Shown piece by piece: positions 1 to 9,391 of a stretch of 35,558 nucleotides of DNA (positions within the stretch are counted from its first letter, which is position 1; the number at the start of each line of letters is the position of its first letter). Under the pieces are notes generated by a model. That model was not told the origin of the DNA. It was given only the letters and a program-made list of their open reading frames with translations, and made no database searches. The DNA lies in the NCBI GenBank assembly GCA_015231405.1, contig JADGBR010000034.1, forward strand, positions 1 through 35,558, read 5' to 3'. The position numbers and the translations under genes were made by a program. The stretch is from Candidatus Omnitrophota bacterium (GTDB lineage Bacteria; Omnitrophota; Gorgyraeia; Tantalellales; Tantalellaceae).

Positions 1-3000
1 CTTGTCGTCCGGCCAAAATCGTCCGTCAGATCGGCAGGCGTACCGTTATTGTAGAACGCCTCGTCCAGATACTGCGCCACCAGGATATGGTCCGCTCCGG
101 CCGTTGTCAGCGTCTTCTTCTTCAGCTTGCCGGACACGTAATACTCATATTCAACGTAATCGGTCAAGACTCCTGCTACCGTGTACACCTTCTTCCCTAT
201 AAGCACATTGCTCGCGTCATACTGATACTCGACCTTGAGGCCCGTCCAGTCGTTATTGACATACCCGAACACCGTCCTCGCCTTATCTCCCGCTCCCGCG
301 AAAGTTATCGTCTGGCTCTTTACACCGTCCGTATCAGCCGCGTCGTATTTCAGACTTGTCGTACGGCCATAATCGTCCGTCAGATCCGCGGGCGTACCAT
401 TATCATAGTAGGCCTCGTCAACATAATCGGCCTGCAGGATATGGTCCGCTCCTGCCGCCGTCAATGTCTTCTTTTTCAGTCTCCCGCTCAAATAAAATTC
501 ATACGACACGATCAACGACCCTCCGGCGGTGAATTCCCGCGTTTCACCCGCGATATTCGTTCCGACATAATAATTCAAGAAAGTCTTATAAGTGCCGTCC
601 ACCCGTGTGAGCTTCAACAGTTTGCCATACCCTTGAGCGTTCCAGTTTTCGTCGGAATACTCATAAATGATCCCGGAAACGTCTTTTTTGGTCTTTAACC
701 TTCCCGAAGCGTAGTACGTATAGATCGTTCCGTAAAACCATGACTCTAGCTCGTTATACATGGCTTCTGTAAGGACAAAATTATTACCATCCTCCCACAG
801 AAGTCCTCCAGCGTAACCATCCCTTCTTAAAATGTCGAGTTTCTGTGTTATATTGGTCGGCTCAAGCTCTCCGGCTATCACACCGCGCCCGTTGACCAGG
901 ATCAGTTCCGCGGCAGAAAAAGTGTAATCGAGCGGAACGGTTCCTGACATGTAATCATAATAATGGAACTGCAGCAGGTCTAAAGGGTCAACCTTCGCGT
1001 TTGCCTTCCAGTATGCCAGCATCGCCAGCATTTTCACTCTGTCCCCGCACCCGACAGTAACTTTAAGATCGGGATTCGGCGTGGCGCTAGTATTATTCAC
1101 ATCATGGATCATTACGCCGAATTCCTGGACAAACGCGTATAGATCCGGTAAAGAGACCCCGGCGAAATAGTTAGCCATATCGGGCTCGTTCATGATATCC
1201 CACGCGTATATGGCTTTATTGTCCTTGAAATGCGCGATAAAAGGCCTGAAAAGAGCTATCAGTGCCGCCCGTTTAACCGGGTTCTCGATAAGATCGGCAT
1301 GTATCCCTTTCTGCCACACATCGGGATTTGACGATACTTTCCTTGCGCCAAGGAGATAATCGAAAAGGACCGGCATGACCTTCATGTTAAGGGCCGATGC
1401 GGAATCCAGAAGCGCCTGGAAATCCTCATATACCTGGTCCGTAAAAGCTATCGGTGTCCCGTCGGCGGCGAATTGTATCCCTGCCCGGAGGTCACAGAAT
1501 GCGAAGAACCTGGCGTAATCGCCCTTTCTCTTGTCCATCTTGTCATAAAGCGCGGCGATGTTCCGGGAAAGTCCGAGATGCGTCGCGTCCTTACCGATAT
1601 CGTATCCGTAAGTAAGCCATGGGATATTCACTCCCTTCAGAAAACTCCCGGCAGGTTCGCGTTTCTCGACAAGGGGCCATACGGGATCACTCGGGCTCAA
1701 TGGTTTTGTTATCTCTATATTCCCGTTCGGATAATGTTTATCGGCGGAAATGAGATTCCATGAGGCGTCCCAGTTATAGATGATCAGTATCCCGGTCGAC
1801 TTCTCATAGTAGGTATTAGACCTGCTGGTACCTCCCGTATCCAGCAGCAATGTCGTAATATTCCCGTTAGGTTCCCACTTTACCATGTAATCCGTATCGA
1901 TATATTCGTATGTGGCGAGAAGTGTCCCCTGGGTCGTCCCGGCGACAACGCCTGCTTCCTGGGCTTCGGTATAGGAATAATGTTTTTTATAGTGAATATT
2001 GTTTTCAAGCCCGGGACTTGTGAAATAATCGTACGTGTAGTAAGTGTTTATACTGGTATATATATCCTTTATGAGGTTCCCGGAGGCGTTGCGGAGATAT
2101 TTTTCCAGTACCGTCGTGCCGTTAACGTCATAGAGGGTTTTTTCCCTTTCGACCCAGCCGTTTGTCTGCGTATTAACGTTCAGGAAGACGTTCTTATGGT
2201 CATAAACTATAGTTACCCTTCTTTCCGCGGTATTGAGATCACTTAACGGGGCGCTGTACCTGGCGGGAAGATACGCCCCGGAGTACTCCGTATACGTGAC
2301 CTGTGCCGCTCCCCACGCATAGTTTTTATAAACGTTGCCGTCGGATATCAGGATAAATTTGCCGTAATGGTTCCACTCGTCCCCCTGCAGGCTCTCGTCC
2401 GTCCATTCATATACGCTTCCCGAGGGTTCAAATTTCCTCAACCAGTTTTCGGACGGCGAGTACTGCTCAACTAGATCTCCAGTCAGAACAAAACCGACAA
2501 AACTCCCGTCGGTGGCGTACTCATATGTTATAAGGAGTTCATCCGTACTTAACCTGTACTCCCGCTTAAAATGATACTGGTTCTCGTTAGGGGCGGGATA
2601 GTACTCATATGTGAAATAGTTATCAGTGGCGATGTGGTCTTCCCTTTCAAGCCGACCGGCGGCGTCATAAACGTACTGGTCCTTCACGGTACCACCGTCG
2701 TTCTCATAGACAGTCTTGGCCCGGAGGATCCACCCGTTCGTAGCCGTATTTAGGTCGCTCTGCTGGTTCTTGTGGTCATAAAGGTAATCGATCCTTCTCT
2801 CCTGAAGCACTATGTCGCTGTATATGGCGCTGCCTGAGGCAGGTGTGTATACTCCAACATATTCCTGGACATATGCCTGGGTAGTCCCCCAACTGTATGC
2901 CCTGTAAACACCTTCCGATTGTTTAAACGCCAGTGCTATCCTTCCATATCCCTGGGAATTCCAATTCTCGTCCAGGTATTCGTATATATTCCCGGCTTCG

Positions 3001-6000
3001 TATTTTCTTTTCAGTCGTCCCGAAGGATATGTCTCGTCGTTCGCGGCGACGAACCCTGTGAGGTTACCGGCCGTGTCGTAAATATACGTACCCACGAACG
3101 TATTAGTGCTCTTTATGAACTCATATTTGTACTGGTACTGGCTGTCGTCAGGAGCTGGATAATAGGCGTAAGTGTAGTACCTATTGACCGATACGTGGTC
3201 ATCCCTCGTCAGTCTCCCGGCGGCGTCGTAGATATACTCGTCGGTCATGTTGAGGCCCGTATTGTCGTACATAGTCTTCTTACGGATCACCCAACCGTTG
3301 GTACCGGTGTTAAGATCGACCTCCTCGCTATTGTGGTCATAGATGTAGATGACCCTTTTCTCTCCCGCGACCACGTCGCTTTGCACGGCGCTCCCGTAAT
3401 CCGGCATATACTGGCCGCTGTATTCGTTAACGGTCACCTGTGTCATCCCCCAGATATATGTCCTGTACATGTTTGCCGCAAAATCGAACGTCGTTATGAG
3501 CCTCCCGAAACCCTGGCTCGCCCAGTCCTCGTCAAGGTATTCGTATATGTTGCCCGTAGCGCTTTCCGTCTTCCTCTTAAGTTTGCCTGACGCGTAATTC
3601 TCCGTCGCGGCGTAAAGTGTGAATTTAATAAGGGTGCCGTCAGTATCGTAAAGATATGTCCCATACTGAATTGTCCTGTTCACGTCCGTATATGACTTCA
3701 CATACTGGGCCGCTCCGGCGTTCGGCGCCGGATAATAAAGATATTCGAACGCGATCTCGCCGTTGGCGTTAGCGGTTTCGCGCTCTGCCACGTCCACCCT
3801 TCCGTATCCCCGGTTCGACCAGTTCTCGTCGATATAATGATAGTAGTTATTCCCGTTCGTATCCGGATTCATGTAGGTCACCGACTCGAGTCTCCCCGAC
3901 GGGGCATAATAACCGTATGTCTCGGTATTTATTGTGCTGCCGCTAAGATAGTTCTTCTTCGTTTTCGTCAGGAGTCTCCCGTCAAGCGGGTTGGCCGGGG
4001 TGAGATACACATACTCGTAATAATAGCTCGAATTTGAAATGCCGTCTTCCGCCCAATCCGCGCCCAGGACAAGACCGTTATTCGTCCCGGCTGAGTCCGT
4101 CGCCGTTATCCCGGCCCCTTCGTTCAGCTTCCAATATGACACAAGGCCGCTCGCCACATCCGTGTTGCCGTAAAGAGCGGCAATTTCCGCGGCGCTTAAG
4201 GCCCTGTTAAAGACCCTCACATTCTTCATCTCCCCGGTCAGCGTCGAATTATCGGATCTCCTGTTCCCCAAGAGTACATCCGCGTCGAAATTCATCCCCG
4301 TCATGGACACGGCCTGGTTAAGCACCAGGGTATTGTTGACATAGACCAGTAGGGTCGTACCGTCATATGTAAGCGAAATATTGTACCAGGTATCAGCTGT
4401 CGTAAGGCTGGCGGCGGTATCCCTGTAACTGAAAAGGGTCCCGTCAGCCTGGGTGCCCATGAAATAGAGCTGGTTGTTATTGTCTTTCCATATCTCGAAT
4501 ATGCTTGTATTGTCCGACGACCTTTTGATGAACACCGGCTGCCATGAGGTCATGGCGCCCTGGTCGAACTTCACCCATGCCGACACAGACAGCGTCGCGA
4601 GATCCAGAGAAGGGTCTGTACCGCAGTTTATCGAATCGCCCTGGTCTTTGAACCCGGCGACCCAGTTCGGGACTATGACATCAACCCGGTCCACCCTCCC
4701 GAGACCGCTGCCCGCGTCCTCGTTACGGTAATAATACTTCACGTGCTTACCGTTATACTCCCCTACGGCGGTCTCTTTGGTTATCTCATGCGTCTTGACC
4801 CTGTTCGTAACGTCGGTGTAGTACGTATAGGTCTCGATCACCGCGTTTGTATTAGTGTTCTTTTTGATCTTACCGGCAAGTATCTTATTCGCGGGATCAC
4901 CCGGAGCGAAATATGTGTACTCGTAGAACCAGCTATCGTTCGATATCCCGGTCGTGGTCCAGTCGGCTCCCAGAAGCACTCCGTTATTCCCACCTACGCT
5001 GTCCGTGACCGTCACGCCCGAACCCTCGTTCATGTCCCACTGGGATATTAGCCCGTTCGTTATGCCGATATTGTTGTACAGGCTAACTATTTCAGCGGCT
5101 GTCAAGGCCCTGTTGAATAGCATCGCGTTCTTAAGGCTGCCGCTCATGCTTATGGAATCTATGGCCCTGTATCCCATGGATATATCGGCGTCAAAATTAA
5201 GGCCGATGAGGGACAGATTCGCCTGTATTAAAAGATTACCGTTAACGTACCCGTTGAGAGTCGTCCCGTCATACGTGAAAACGATGTTGTACCAGGTATC
5301 GCTGTTCTTTAACGTTTTCGCCGTTTCTCTCTGATAGATCATGGTTGTGCCGCTGGTGCCCATAAAGTAAAGATTCCCGACGGTATCCCTCCAGATCTCG
5401 AAAGATTTGCCGTCCGCGGTGCGCTTAGTGAAAATAGGCTGCCACCCGGCCGAAGGATCCTGGGAGAAACTCGCCCAGATCGATACGCTGAGGATCTCCG
5501 GCTTAAGCGTAGAATTGCCGGCGACGGTTATCGAATCGGGAGACCCATTAAGGACTAAAACTCCCACCGGTTTGATCACCTCGGCTTTTGAGAGACGCCC
5601 GAGACCGTTGGCTGAATTCTCGTTCAGATAATAATATTTGACGTGTTTGCCGGAAAATTCTCCGATAGTCGTTTCTTCGGTAACTTCACGGGTCGTTATC
5701 CTGTTGCTTGAGTCCGTGTAATATGTGTCCGTTTCTATGATCGCGCCGGTGCTCAGTTTTTTCTGCTGTCTCACCGCCAATATCTCGTTCATGGGATCTG
5801 ATTCGTCGAAGTAAGTGTATTCGTAATACCAGCTTTTATCCGATACGCCCGTGGCCTGCCATGCCGCCCCGGTGATGGTCCCGTTATTTGTCCCCACGCT
5901 GTCGGTCGCCGTGCCCGTTGCACCGTCATTCAGATCCCACTGCGCAACCGCCCCCGCTACCGCGTTGGAACCGTTATAGACGCTCACTACATCCGCACCG

Positions 6001-6737
6001 TCCAGGGCTCTATTATATATCCTCACGTCCCTCATGCTCCCGTTCAGGCTGGACCCTTCAAGCTCCCTGTATCCCAGGAAAGTGGTAGCGTCGAAATCAA
6101 GGCCTAACCCGGCGAAGGCCTGTGAAAAAACAAGCCCGCCGTTAACATATGCCTTTAGCAAAGTCCCATCGAATGACAGCACGATGTTATACCATTTTGA
6201 AGGGGTGACAAGACTGAAACTCGGCTCCGGATAATAGTTATATCCGCTCCCATCGTTGGTCATAACATATAATTTGTCAGAGGCGCTTTTCCATATTTCG
6301 AAAGTCTGACCAGATGCGTTCCTTTTGGTGAATAACGGCTGCCATGTCCCCATCGCGGCTGAGTTAAAATTGGTCCACAATGATATCGAACCGGTCCTGA
6401 TATCCAGACTGGGATCGGTGCCGCAGTCAATGGCGCCACCGCTTCCGTCGAATTCTAACTCATAATTCTGTATCGTGACATCAGTTCGGTAGGTCCTGCC
6501 GTAAAAAGCGCTTACGGAACCGTTGAAATGAGTATTCTCATTTTTATAATAATAGGTGACATGCTTGAGATAGATAGGATCGGTTGGAGAGACCTCTGTC
6601 TCTTGCTCCACCTCCTTCGTCTTTATGTTGTTTGGACTGTAGTAAGTGTATATAGGATCCGAAAAGGCATTGACAGTTGCGAGTGTCGTAAATACCACTG
6701 CCCCCAACATCACGATTTTTGTAATTAAGTTTTTCAT
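1..6737 (-). CDS. Giant secreted LamG / YD-repeat / GH5-like protein (3' end outside window)
   Basis: This frame is open from the ATG at 6737 to the window edge (2245 codons, no stop). I checked that the frame holds at several points along its length. AAGGAG lies 9 nt before the ATG. Residues 1-24 form a Sec signal peptide ending in VNA. Three LamG (concanavalin-like) modules follow at about residues 85-255, 389-556 and 683-850; their shared WYNI core recurs every 900-906 nt. Next come YD/Rhs-like repeats with the signatures SGRLKRK, YEYLDENW, QGYGR, YDHKN and NGWV, on a period of about 190 residues. Residues ~1694-1990 resemble a GH5-type TIM barrel: WDIMNEPD carries the likely acid/base E1851, and GELEP carries the likely nucleophile (E1957 or E1959). 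More repeats follow, the last two 354 nt apart. I infer a cell-surface or matrix protein that binds and perhaps trims polysaccharide. It lies just downstream of the exopolysaccharide operon but has its own promoter. The C-terminal anchor is not visible. Confidence 0.88.
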   Translation of the reverse strand, partial: MKNLITKIVMLGAVVFTTLATVNAFSDPIYTYYSPNNIKTKEVEQETEVSPTDPIYLKHVTYYYKNENTHFNGSVSAFYGRTYRTDVTIQNYELEFDGSGGAIDCGTDPSLDIRTGSISLWTNFNSAAMGTWQPLFTKRNASGQTFEIWKSASDKLYVMTNDGSGYNYYPEPSFSLVTPSKWYNIVLSFDGTLLKAYVNGGLVFSQAFAGLGLDFDATTFLGYRELEGSSLNGSMRDVRIYNRALDGADVVSVYNGSNAVAGAVAQWDLNDGATGTATDSVGTNNGTITGAAWQATGVSDKSWYYEYTYFDESDPMNEILAVRQQKKLSTGAIIETDTYYTDSSNRITTREVTEETTIGEFSGKHVKYYYLNENSANGLGRLSKAEVIKPVGVLVLNGSPDSITVAGNSTLKPEILSVSIWASFSQDPSAGWQPIFTKRTADGKSFEIWRDTVGNLYFMGTSGTTMIYQRETAKTLKNSDTWYNIVFTYDGTTLNGYVNGNLLIQANLSLIGLNFDADISMGYRAIDSISMSGSLKNAMLFNRALTAAEIVSLYNNIGITNGLISQWDMNEGSGVTVTDSVGGNNGVLLGADWTTTGISNDSWFYEYTYFAPGDPANKILAGKIKKNTNTNAVIETYTYYTDVTNRVKTHEITKETAVGEYNGKHVKYYYRNEDAGSGLGRVDRVDVIVPNWVAGFKDQGDSINCGTDPSLDLATLSVSAWVKFDQGAMTSWQPVFIKRSSDNTSIFEIWKDNNNQLYFMGTQADGTLFSYRDTAASLTTADTWYNISLTYDGTTLLVYVNNTLVLNQAVSMTGMNFDADVLLGNRRSDNSTLTGEMKNVRVFNRALSAAEIAALYGNTDVASGLVSYWKLNEGAGITATDSAGTNNGLVLGADWAEDGISNSSYYYEYVYLTPANPLDGRLLTKTKKNYLSGSTINTETYGYYAPSGRLESVTYMNPDTNGNNYYHYIDENWSNRGYGRVDVAERETANANGEIAFEYLYYPAPNAGAAQYVKSYTDVNRTIQYGTYLYDTDGTLIKFTLYAATENYASGKLKRKTESATGNIYEYLDEDWASQGFGRLITTFDFAANMYRTYIWGMTQVTVNEYSGQYMPDYGSAVQSDVVAGEKRVIYIYDHNSEEVDLNTGTNGWVIRKKTMYDNTGLNMTDEYIYDAAGRLTRDDHVSVNRYYTYAYYPAPDDSQYQYKYEFIKSTNTFVGTYIYDTAGNLTGFVAANDETYPSGRLKRKYEAGNIYEYLDENWNSQGYGRIALAFKQSEGVYRAYSWGTTQAYVQEYVGVYTPASGSAIYSDIVLQERRIDYLYDHKNQQSDLNTATNGWILRAKTVYENDGGTVKDQYVYDAAGRLEREDHIATDNYFTYEYYPAPNENQYHFKREYRLSTDELLITYEYATDGSFVGFVLTGDLVEQYSPSENWLRKFEPSGSVYEWTDESLQGDEWNHYGKFILISDGNVYKNYAWGAAQVTYTEYSGAYLPARYSAPLSDLNTAERRVTIVYDHKNVFLNVNTQTNGWVEREKTLYDVNGTTVLEKYLRNASGNLIKDIYTSINTYYTYDYFTSPGLENNIHYKKHYSYTEAQEAGVVAGTTQGTLLATYEYIDTDYMVKWEPNGNITTLLLDTGGTSRSNTYYEKSTGILIIYNWDASWNLISADKHYPNGNIEITKPLSPSDPVWPLVEKREPAGSFLKGVNIPWLTYGYDIGKDATHLGLSRNIAALYDKMDKRKGDYARFFAFCDLRAGIQFAADGTPIAFTDQVYEDFQALLDSASALNMKVMPVLFDYLLGARKVSSNPDVWQKGIHADLIENPVKRAALIALFRPFIAHFKDNKAIYAWDIMNEPDMANYFAGVSLPDLYAFVQEFGVMIHDVNNTSATPNPDLKVTVGCGDRVKMLAMLAYWKANAKVDPLDLLQFHYYDYMSGTVPLDYTFSAAELILVNGRGVIAGELEPTNITQKLDILRRDGYAGGLLWEDGNNFVLTEAMYNELESWFYGTIYTYYASGRLKTKKDVSGIIYEYSDENWNAQGYGKLLKLTRVDGTYKTFLNYYVGTNIAGETREFTAGGSLIVSYEFYLSGRLKKKTLTAAGADHILQADYVDEAYYDNGTPADLTDDYGRTTSLKYDAADTDGVKSQTITFAGAGDKARTVFGYVNNDWTGLKVEYQYDASNVLIGKKVYTVAGVLTDYVEYEYYVSGKLKKKTLTTAGADHILVAQYLDEAFYNNGTPADLTDDFGRTT

Positions 6738-6793
6738 TTTATTTTTCTCCTTATTTTGTTAAATAACCAAAAAGGAATATTATCGACATTATC

Positions 6794-6821
6794 ATTATAT
6801 CATTACCTTAAATTTCTTCAA
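6794..6821 (-). promoter_or_regulatory. Sigma70-type promoter of the giant LamG gene
   Basis: On the minus strand TTGAAG (6816-6821) and TATAAT (6794-6799) are separated by 16 nt, with TGA just before the -10. The predicted start is near 6787, which gives a leader of about 50 nt before the ATG at 6737. The -10 hexamer is perfect and the -35 matches four of six positions. Confidence 0.6.
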
Positions 6822-6995
6822 TAGCGATATGGCAAACTTTTTTATTGTTTACATTTAAATTCTTTTAATATCTTTTCAAGAGTCTATACCCCACTTCCAC
6901 GTAACCATACAAACTGCCTTTTTTCGAAGCTCCTGATTTTATCGGTTTTCCCAAACTATTTCTTTAAGGTACTTTACGAAAATAATCTATTTATA

Positions 6996-7049
6996 TGACA
7001 CTGTGTTTGTATCATTCTTACCTTACTACAATTCCGCCAGATAGTAAAG
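6996..7049 (-). other. Two stem-loops in the 400-nt gap between wecA-like and giant genes
   Basis: The 6738-7135 gap is AT-rich and has no credible gene. It holds two imperfect hairpins: 7021-7028 pairs with 7042-7049 (8 bp, 13-nt loop), and 6996-7001 pairs with 7009-7014 (6 bp, 7-nt loop). Neither is followed by a T-run on the minus strand, so they are weak candidates for a terminator of the upstream operon. They could also be operator sites. Apart from these and the promoter at 6794-6821, I see nothing definite in the gap. Confidence 0.3.
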
Positions 7050-7135
7050 AACTTAAATATAATACTTTCTGACCGAATTTATGGCAGGATCATTGACTTT
7101 TCCGGATCTGTATTGGAATTCAACCGCGGTCTATT

Positions 7136-8113
7136 TCATTTTACAAGCTTAAGGAATGAACTAACTATCACCAACACATTCAATATAAAAGTCGTTCCGC
7201 ATAAGATCAGAACAACCTGCATATATGAAAGATCCTTTGAGAGAAGCCAATGATGTAAATGATGCTTGTCCGCGATGAAAGGGTGTTGCCCCCGGAGAAG
7301 TCTTCTGAAAACAGCCAAAATAGTATCGCTGATCGGTATGAGCAGCATAAGGAGCGGCACCATAAGCGTAACCGCAGTAGCGCTTTTATGGCTGGTCTGC
7401 AGGGAAAACGCGGCGAGAAGAAAACCGAGGAACATGCTTCCGGTATCCCCCATATGTATTTTCGCGGGAGGCGTATTGTAACGCAAAAAACCGAGGCACG
7501 CCCCTGCCAGTGAGATGGAAATTATCCCCGGTATGAACATATCGGAAATAATGAATTTCACAAAGAGCCCTATAGAGCATATGAACACGATGCTCCCCGC
7601 CAAACCGTCCACTCCATCGATCAGGTTTATGGCATTGGTCAGGCCCACAACCCATAATAAAGTTATCGGAATACCCCATATCCCCACGAACGCAGCCTCG
7701 TTTCCGAAAGGATTGCTTAAATAGGCGACAAAAAGGTCGTTTCTTATTAGGATCACGGCCGCGAACAATTGAACCATAATTTTTTGATATGGTTTTGCAC
7801 CCATGATATCGTCATACAACCCCAGAAAGAGGATCATGGTAGACGCTATGAAAATAACGCTTAACTTGTGGAAATACATTTTGTCGATAGGGGTAAGGTT
7901 AGTCGTGAAGAGAACGGCCGCGGTCGCGTAAATGAAACCGATGTAGATCGCCAGGCCCCCTATCCGCGTTATGACCTTCCGATGCAGTTTTCTAGGGTCC
8001 CTCTTGTCTATAATGGCCAATTTGAGAGCGACAAAACGCATGAATGGGACTATCAGGCTTGTCGAGTAGAACGATACGATAAAAGCGATGACAAAATTAA
8101 CCAGATTTTCCAT
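7136..8113 (-). CDS. wecA: WecA/TagO-type polyprenyl-phosphate GlcNAc-1-phosphate transferase
   Basis: This integral membrane enzyme would start polysaccharide repeat units by moving a sugar-1-phosphate from its UDP-sugar onto undecaprenyl phosphate at the inner membrane. The 325-residue protein is strongly hydrophobic with about ten membrane segments. It shows the family's catalytic motifs: DD at 101-102, NAINLIDGVDGLA at 160-172, GDTGS at 222-226, and a cytoplasmic ADKHHLHH loop typical of the WecA/TagO/RfbK branch rather than MraY. AAGGAA lies about 8 nt before the ATG, and only 1 nt separates it from the preceding glycosyltransferase stop. It is the last gene of the long minus-strand exopolysaccharide operon, so the priming enzyme is encoded at the operon's 3' end. 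The sugar (GlcNAc, GalNAc or QuiNAc) cannot be read from the sequence. Confidence 0.92.
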   Translation of the reverse strand: MENLVNFVIAFIVSFYSTSLIVPFMRFVALKLAIIDKRDPRKLHRKVITRIGGLAIYIGFIYATAAVLFTTNLTPIDKMYFHKLSVIFIASTMILFLGLYDDIMGAKPYQKIMVQLFAAVILIRNDLFVAYLSNPFGNEAAFVGIWGIPITLLWVVGLTNAINLIDGVDGLAGSIVFICSIGLFVKFIISDMFIPGIISISLAGACLGFLRYNTPPAKIHMGDTGSMFLGFLLAAFSLQTSHKSATAVTLMVPLLMLLIPISDTILAVFRRLLRGQHPFIADKHHLHHWLLSKDLSYMQVVLILCGTTFILNVLVIVSSFLKLVK

Positions 8114-8114
8114 T

Positions 8115-8915
8115 TTATCTTTTCCTTAGCCTGCCGGCCTCGCCTTTGAACTTAATGAGGTACCTGAAATAGCTTACCATATGAATCACCGAATATTTAA
8201 TAAAAAACAGGTTTTTTGTGCCCGGGGCCGAGGCCCTTCTCGCGCGATGTGTGACGGTCATGAACGGCCAGTACACAACTTTATACCCCTCGTCCCAGAA
8301 CCTCCTGGCAATGTCCATATCCTCGACGTACAGGAAATACCTCTCATCGAAAAGCCCTACTTCGCCCAGTTTCCCGCGATCTATGATCATGCATCCCCCT
8401 GAGACCCAGTCCGTTTCATGGGGCCTGTCATGGTCCGTATCTTCTATGACAGGTCCGCCGCTTCCCGACAACACCCTTTTCATCGCCCTTTTTACAAGTA
8501 TTCCCGGCGTCATGAAAGAACGGCTCGAGTCCTGCGCGTTCCCGAGAGGATCCAGTATCTTCGGCCCGAGAATACCTATCGCCTTATTGTCGTCCATGTA
8601 TCTCAGGGCTTCCTGAAGAGAATTATCCATGAATTGAACGTCGGGGTTGAGAAGAAGGATATATTCCCCGGAAGAGTTCCTTATCCCGGCGTTCACACCT
8701 CCGGCAAAACCGAGATTTTTCCGGTTGATCAGCCATTTTACCGACGGATATTCCTTTTCCAGTGCGCTTATCGCGTTCTTTTCGTAAAAAGAATTAACGG
8801 AAACCACGGTTTCATAGCTAATTCCGCGCAAATATCTCGAAACACTCTCTAGGCATTTCGAGACCTCTTCAAGGCACCGGTATTCCACGATGATAACGGA
8901 CAGTTTTACGCTCAT
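8115..8915 (-). CDS. GT2 family glycosyltransferase (rhamnosyltransferase-like)
   Basis: The 266-residue protein has a GT-A fold. The N-terminus (LSVIIVEYRCLEE) is the nucleotide-binding strand. NLGFAGGVNAGI and LLLNPDVQF are typical of the WcaA/RfbF-like branch of GT2, with the metal-binding acidic motif in the second stretch. A third conserved region (ETDWVSGGCMII, then VEDMDIARRFWDEGY) carries the probable catalytic acidic residues. It would add one sugar to the lipid-linked repeat unit on the cytoplasmic face. The ATG overlaps the stop of the PssE-like gene in an ATGA junction at 8912-8915, and wecA follows 1 nt after its stop. Donor and acceptor are unknown. Confidence 0.9.
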   Translation of the reverse strand: MSVKLSVIIVEYRCLEEVSKCLESVSRYLRGISYETVVSVNSFYEKNAISALEKEYPSVKWLINRKNLGFAGGVNAGIRNSSGEYILLLNPDVQFMDNSLQEALRYMDDNKAIGILGPKILDPLGNAQDSSRSFMTPGILVKRAMKRVLSGSGGPVIEDTDHDRPHETDWVSGGCMIIDRGKLGEVGLFDERYFLYVEDMDIARRFWDEGYKVVYWPFMTVTHRARRASAPGTKNLFFIKYSVIHMVSYFRYLIKFKGEAGRLRKR

Positions 8916-9391
8916 GAAAGTGTTCTCTCAACAAATTTTTTTACGATCGACGGGATATCGCTCGATACCCTCTCGTTTTTATCGGTCGATCGGGCCTTCC
9001 GCACATGTTCTTCGAGCGCATCAAGATCGAAGCAGCCCGTAACTTTGCCTTCCCGGTCCAGCTCCCGGACAAGTTCCAACTGGCCGTTAGGCCTGTCGGT
9101 CAATTCGCCGTGTTCAAGCATGCGGGGAACCGCTACGACCGGCTTCCCGGCTTTGATACAATCCATTATCCCGCCGAAGCCTCCCTGGGTCACCACCAGA
9201 TCAGCCTGCTCGATATACGCCATTATGTCGGGGTATGGCAAAAAATCAAAATTCTCCACTCCGGCCGGCTTGTACCGTGTATGCCCTAACTGCGCGACTA
9301 TCCTCTCCCCGGTTCCGGAAGCGAGTTTTTCCAGGGCTTTAGCCAGCCTGTCAAAACTGTAGGGGCTTGTACCGAAGATAGCGAATATCAT
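8912..9391 (-). CDS. pssE: PssE/Alg13-like catalytic subunit of a split glycosyltransferase
   Basis: The 159-residue protein matches the C-terminal half of GT28 enzymes (MurG, Alg13). FAIFGTSPYSFDRL begins the fold. The donor-binding stretch is DLVVTQGGFGGIMDCIKAGK, and a proline/arginine loop (VAVPRM) follows. It lacks an acceptor-binding half, which the preceding PssD/Alg14-like gene supplies. I chose the ATG at 9391 because it forms an ATGA overlap with the pssD stop and has GGAGGG 8 nt upstream. An in-frame ATG at 9409 would add six residues. By analogy with PssD/PssE of rhizobia and Cps14F/G of pneumococcus, the pair probably adds Glc, GlcA or Gal as the second sugar on the lipid carrier. 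Confidence 0.88.
   Translation of the reverse strand: MIFAIFGTSPYSFDRLAKALEKLASGTGERIVAQLGHTRYKPAGVENFDFLPYPDIMAYIEQADLVVTQGGFGGIMDCIKAGKPVVAVPRMLEHGELTDRPNGQLELVRELDREGKVTGCFDLDALEEHVRKARSTDKNERVSSDIPSIVKKFVERTLS

Noticed and set aside
87-3590. Long plus-strand frames opposite the giant gene
   Set aside because: They lie antisense to one uninterrupted, domain-rich minus-strand frame, lack ribosome sites and show no recognisable protein pattern.
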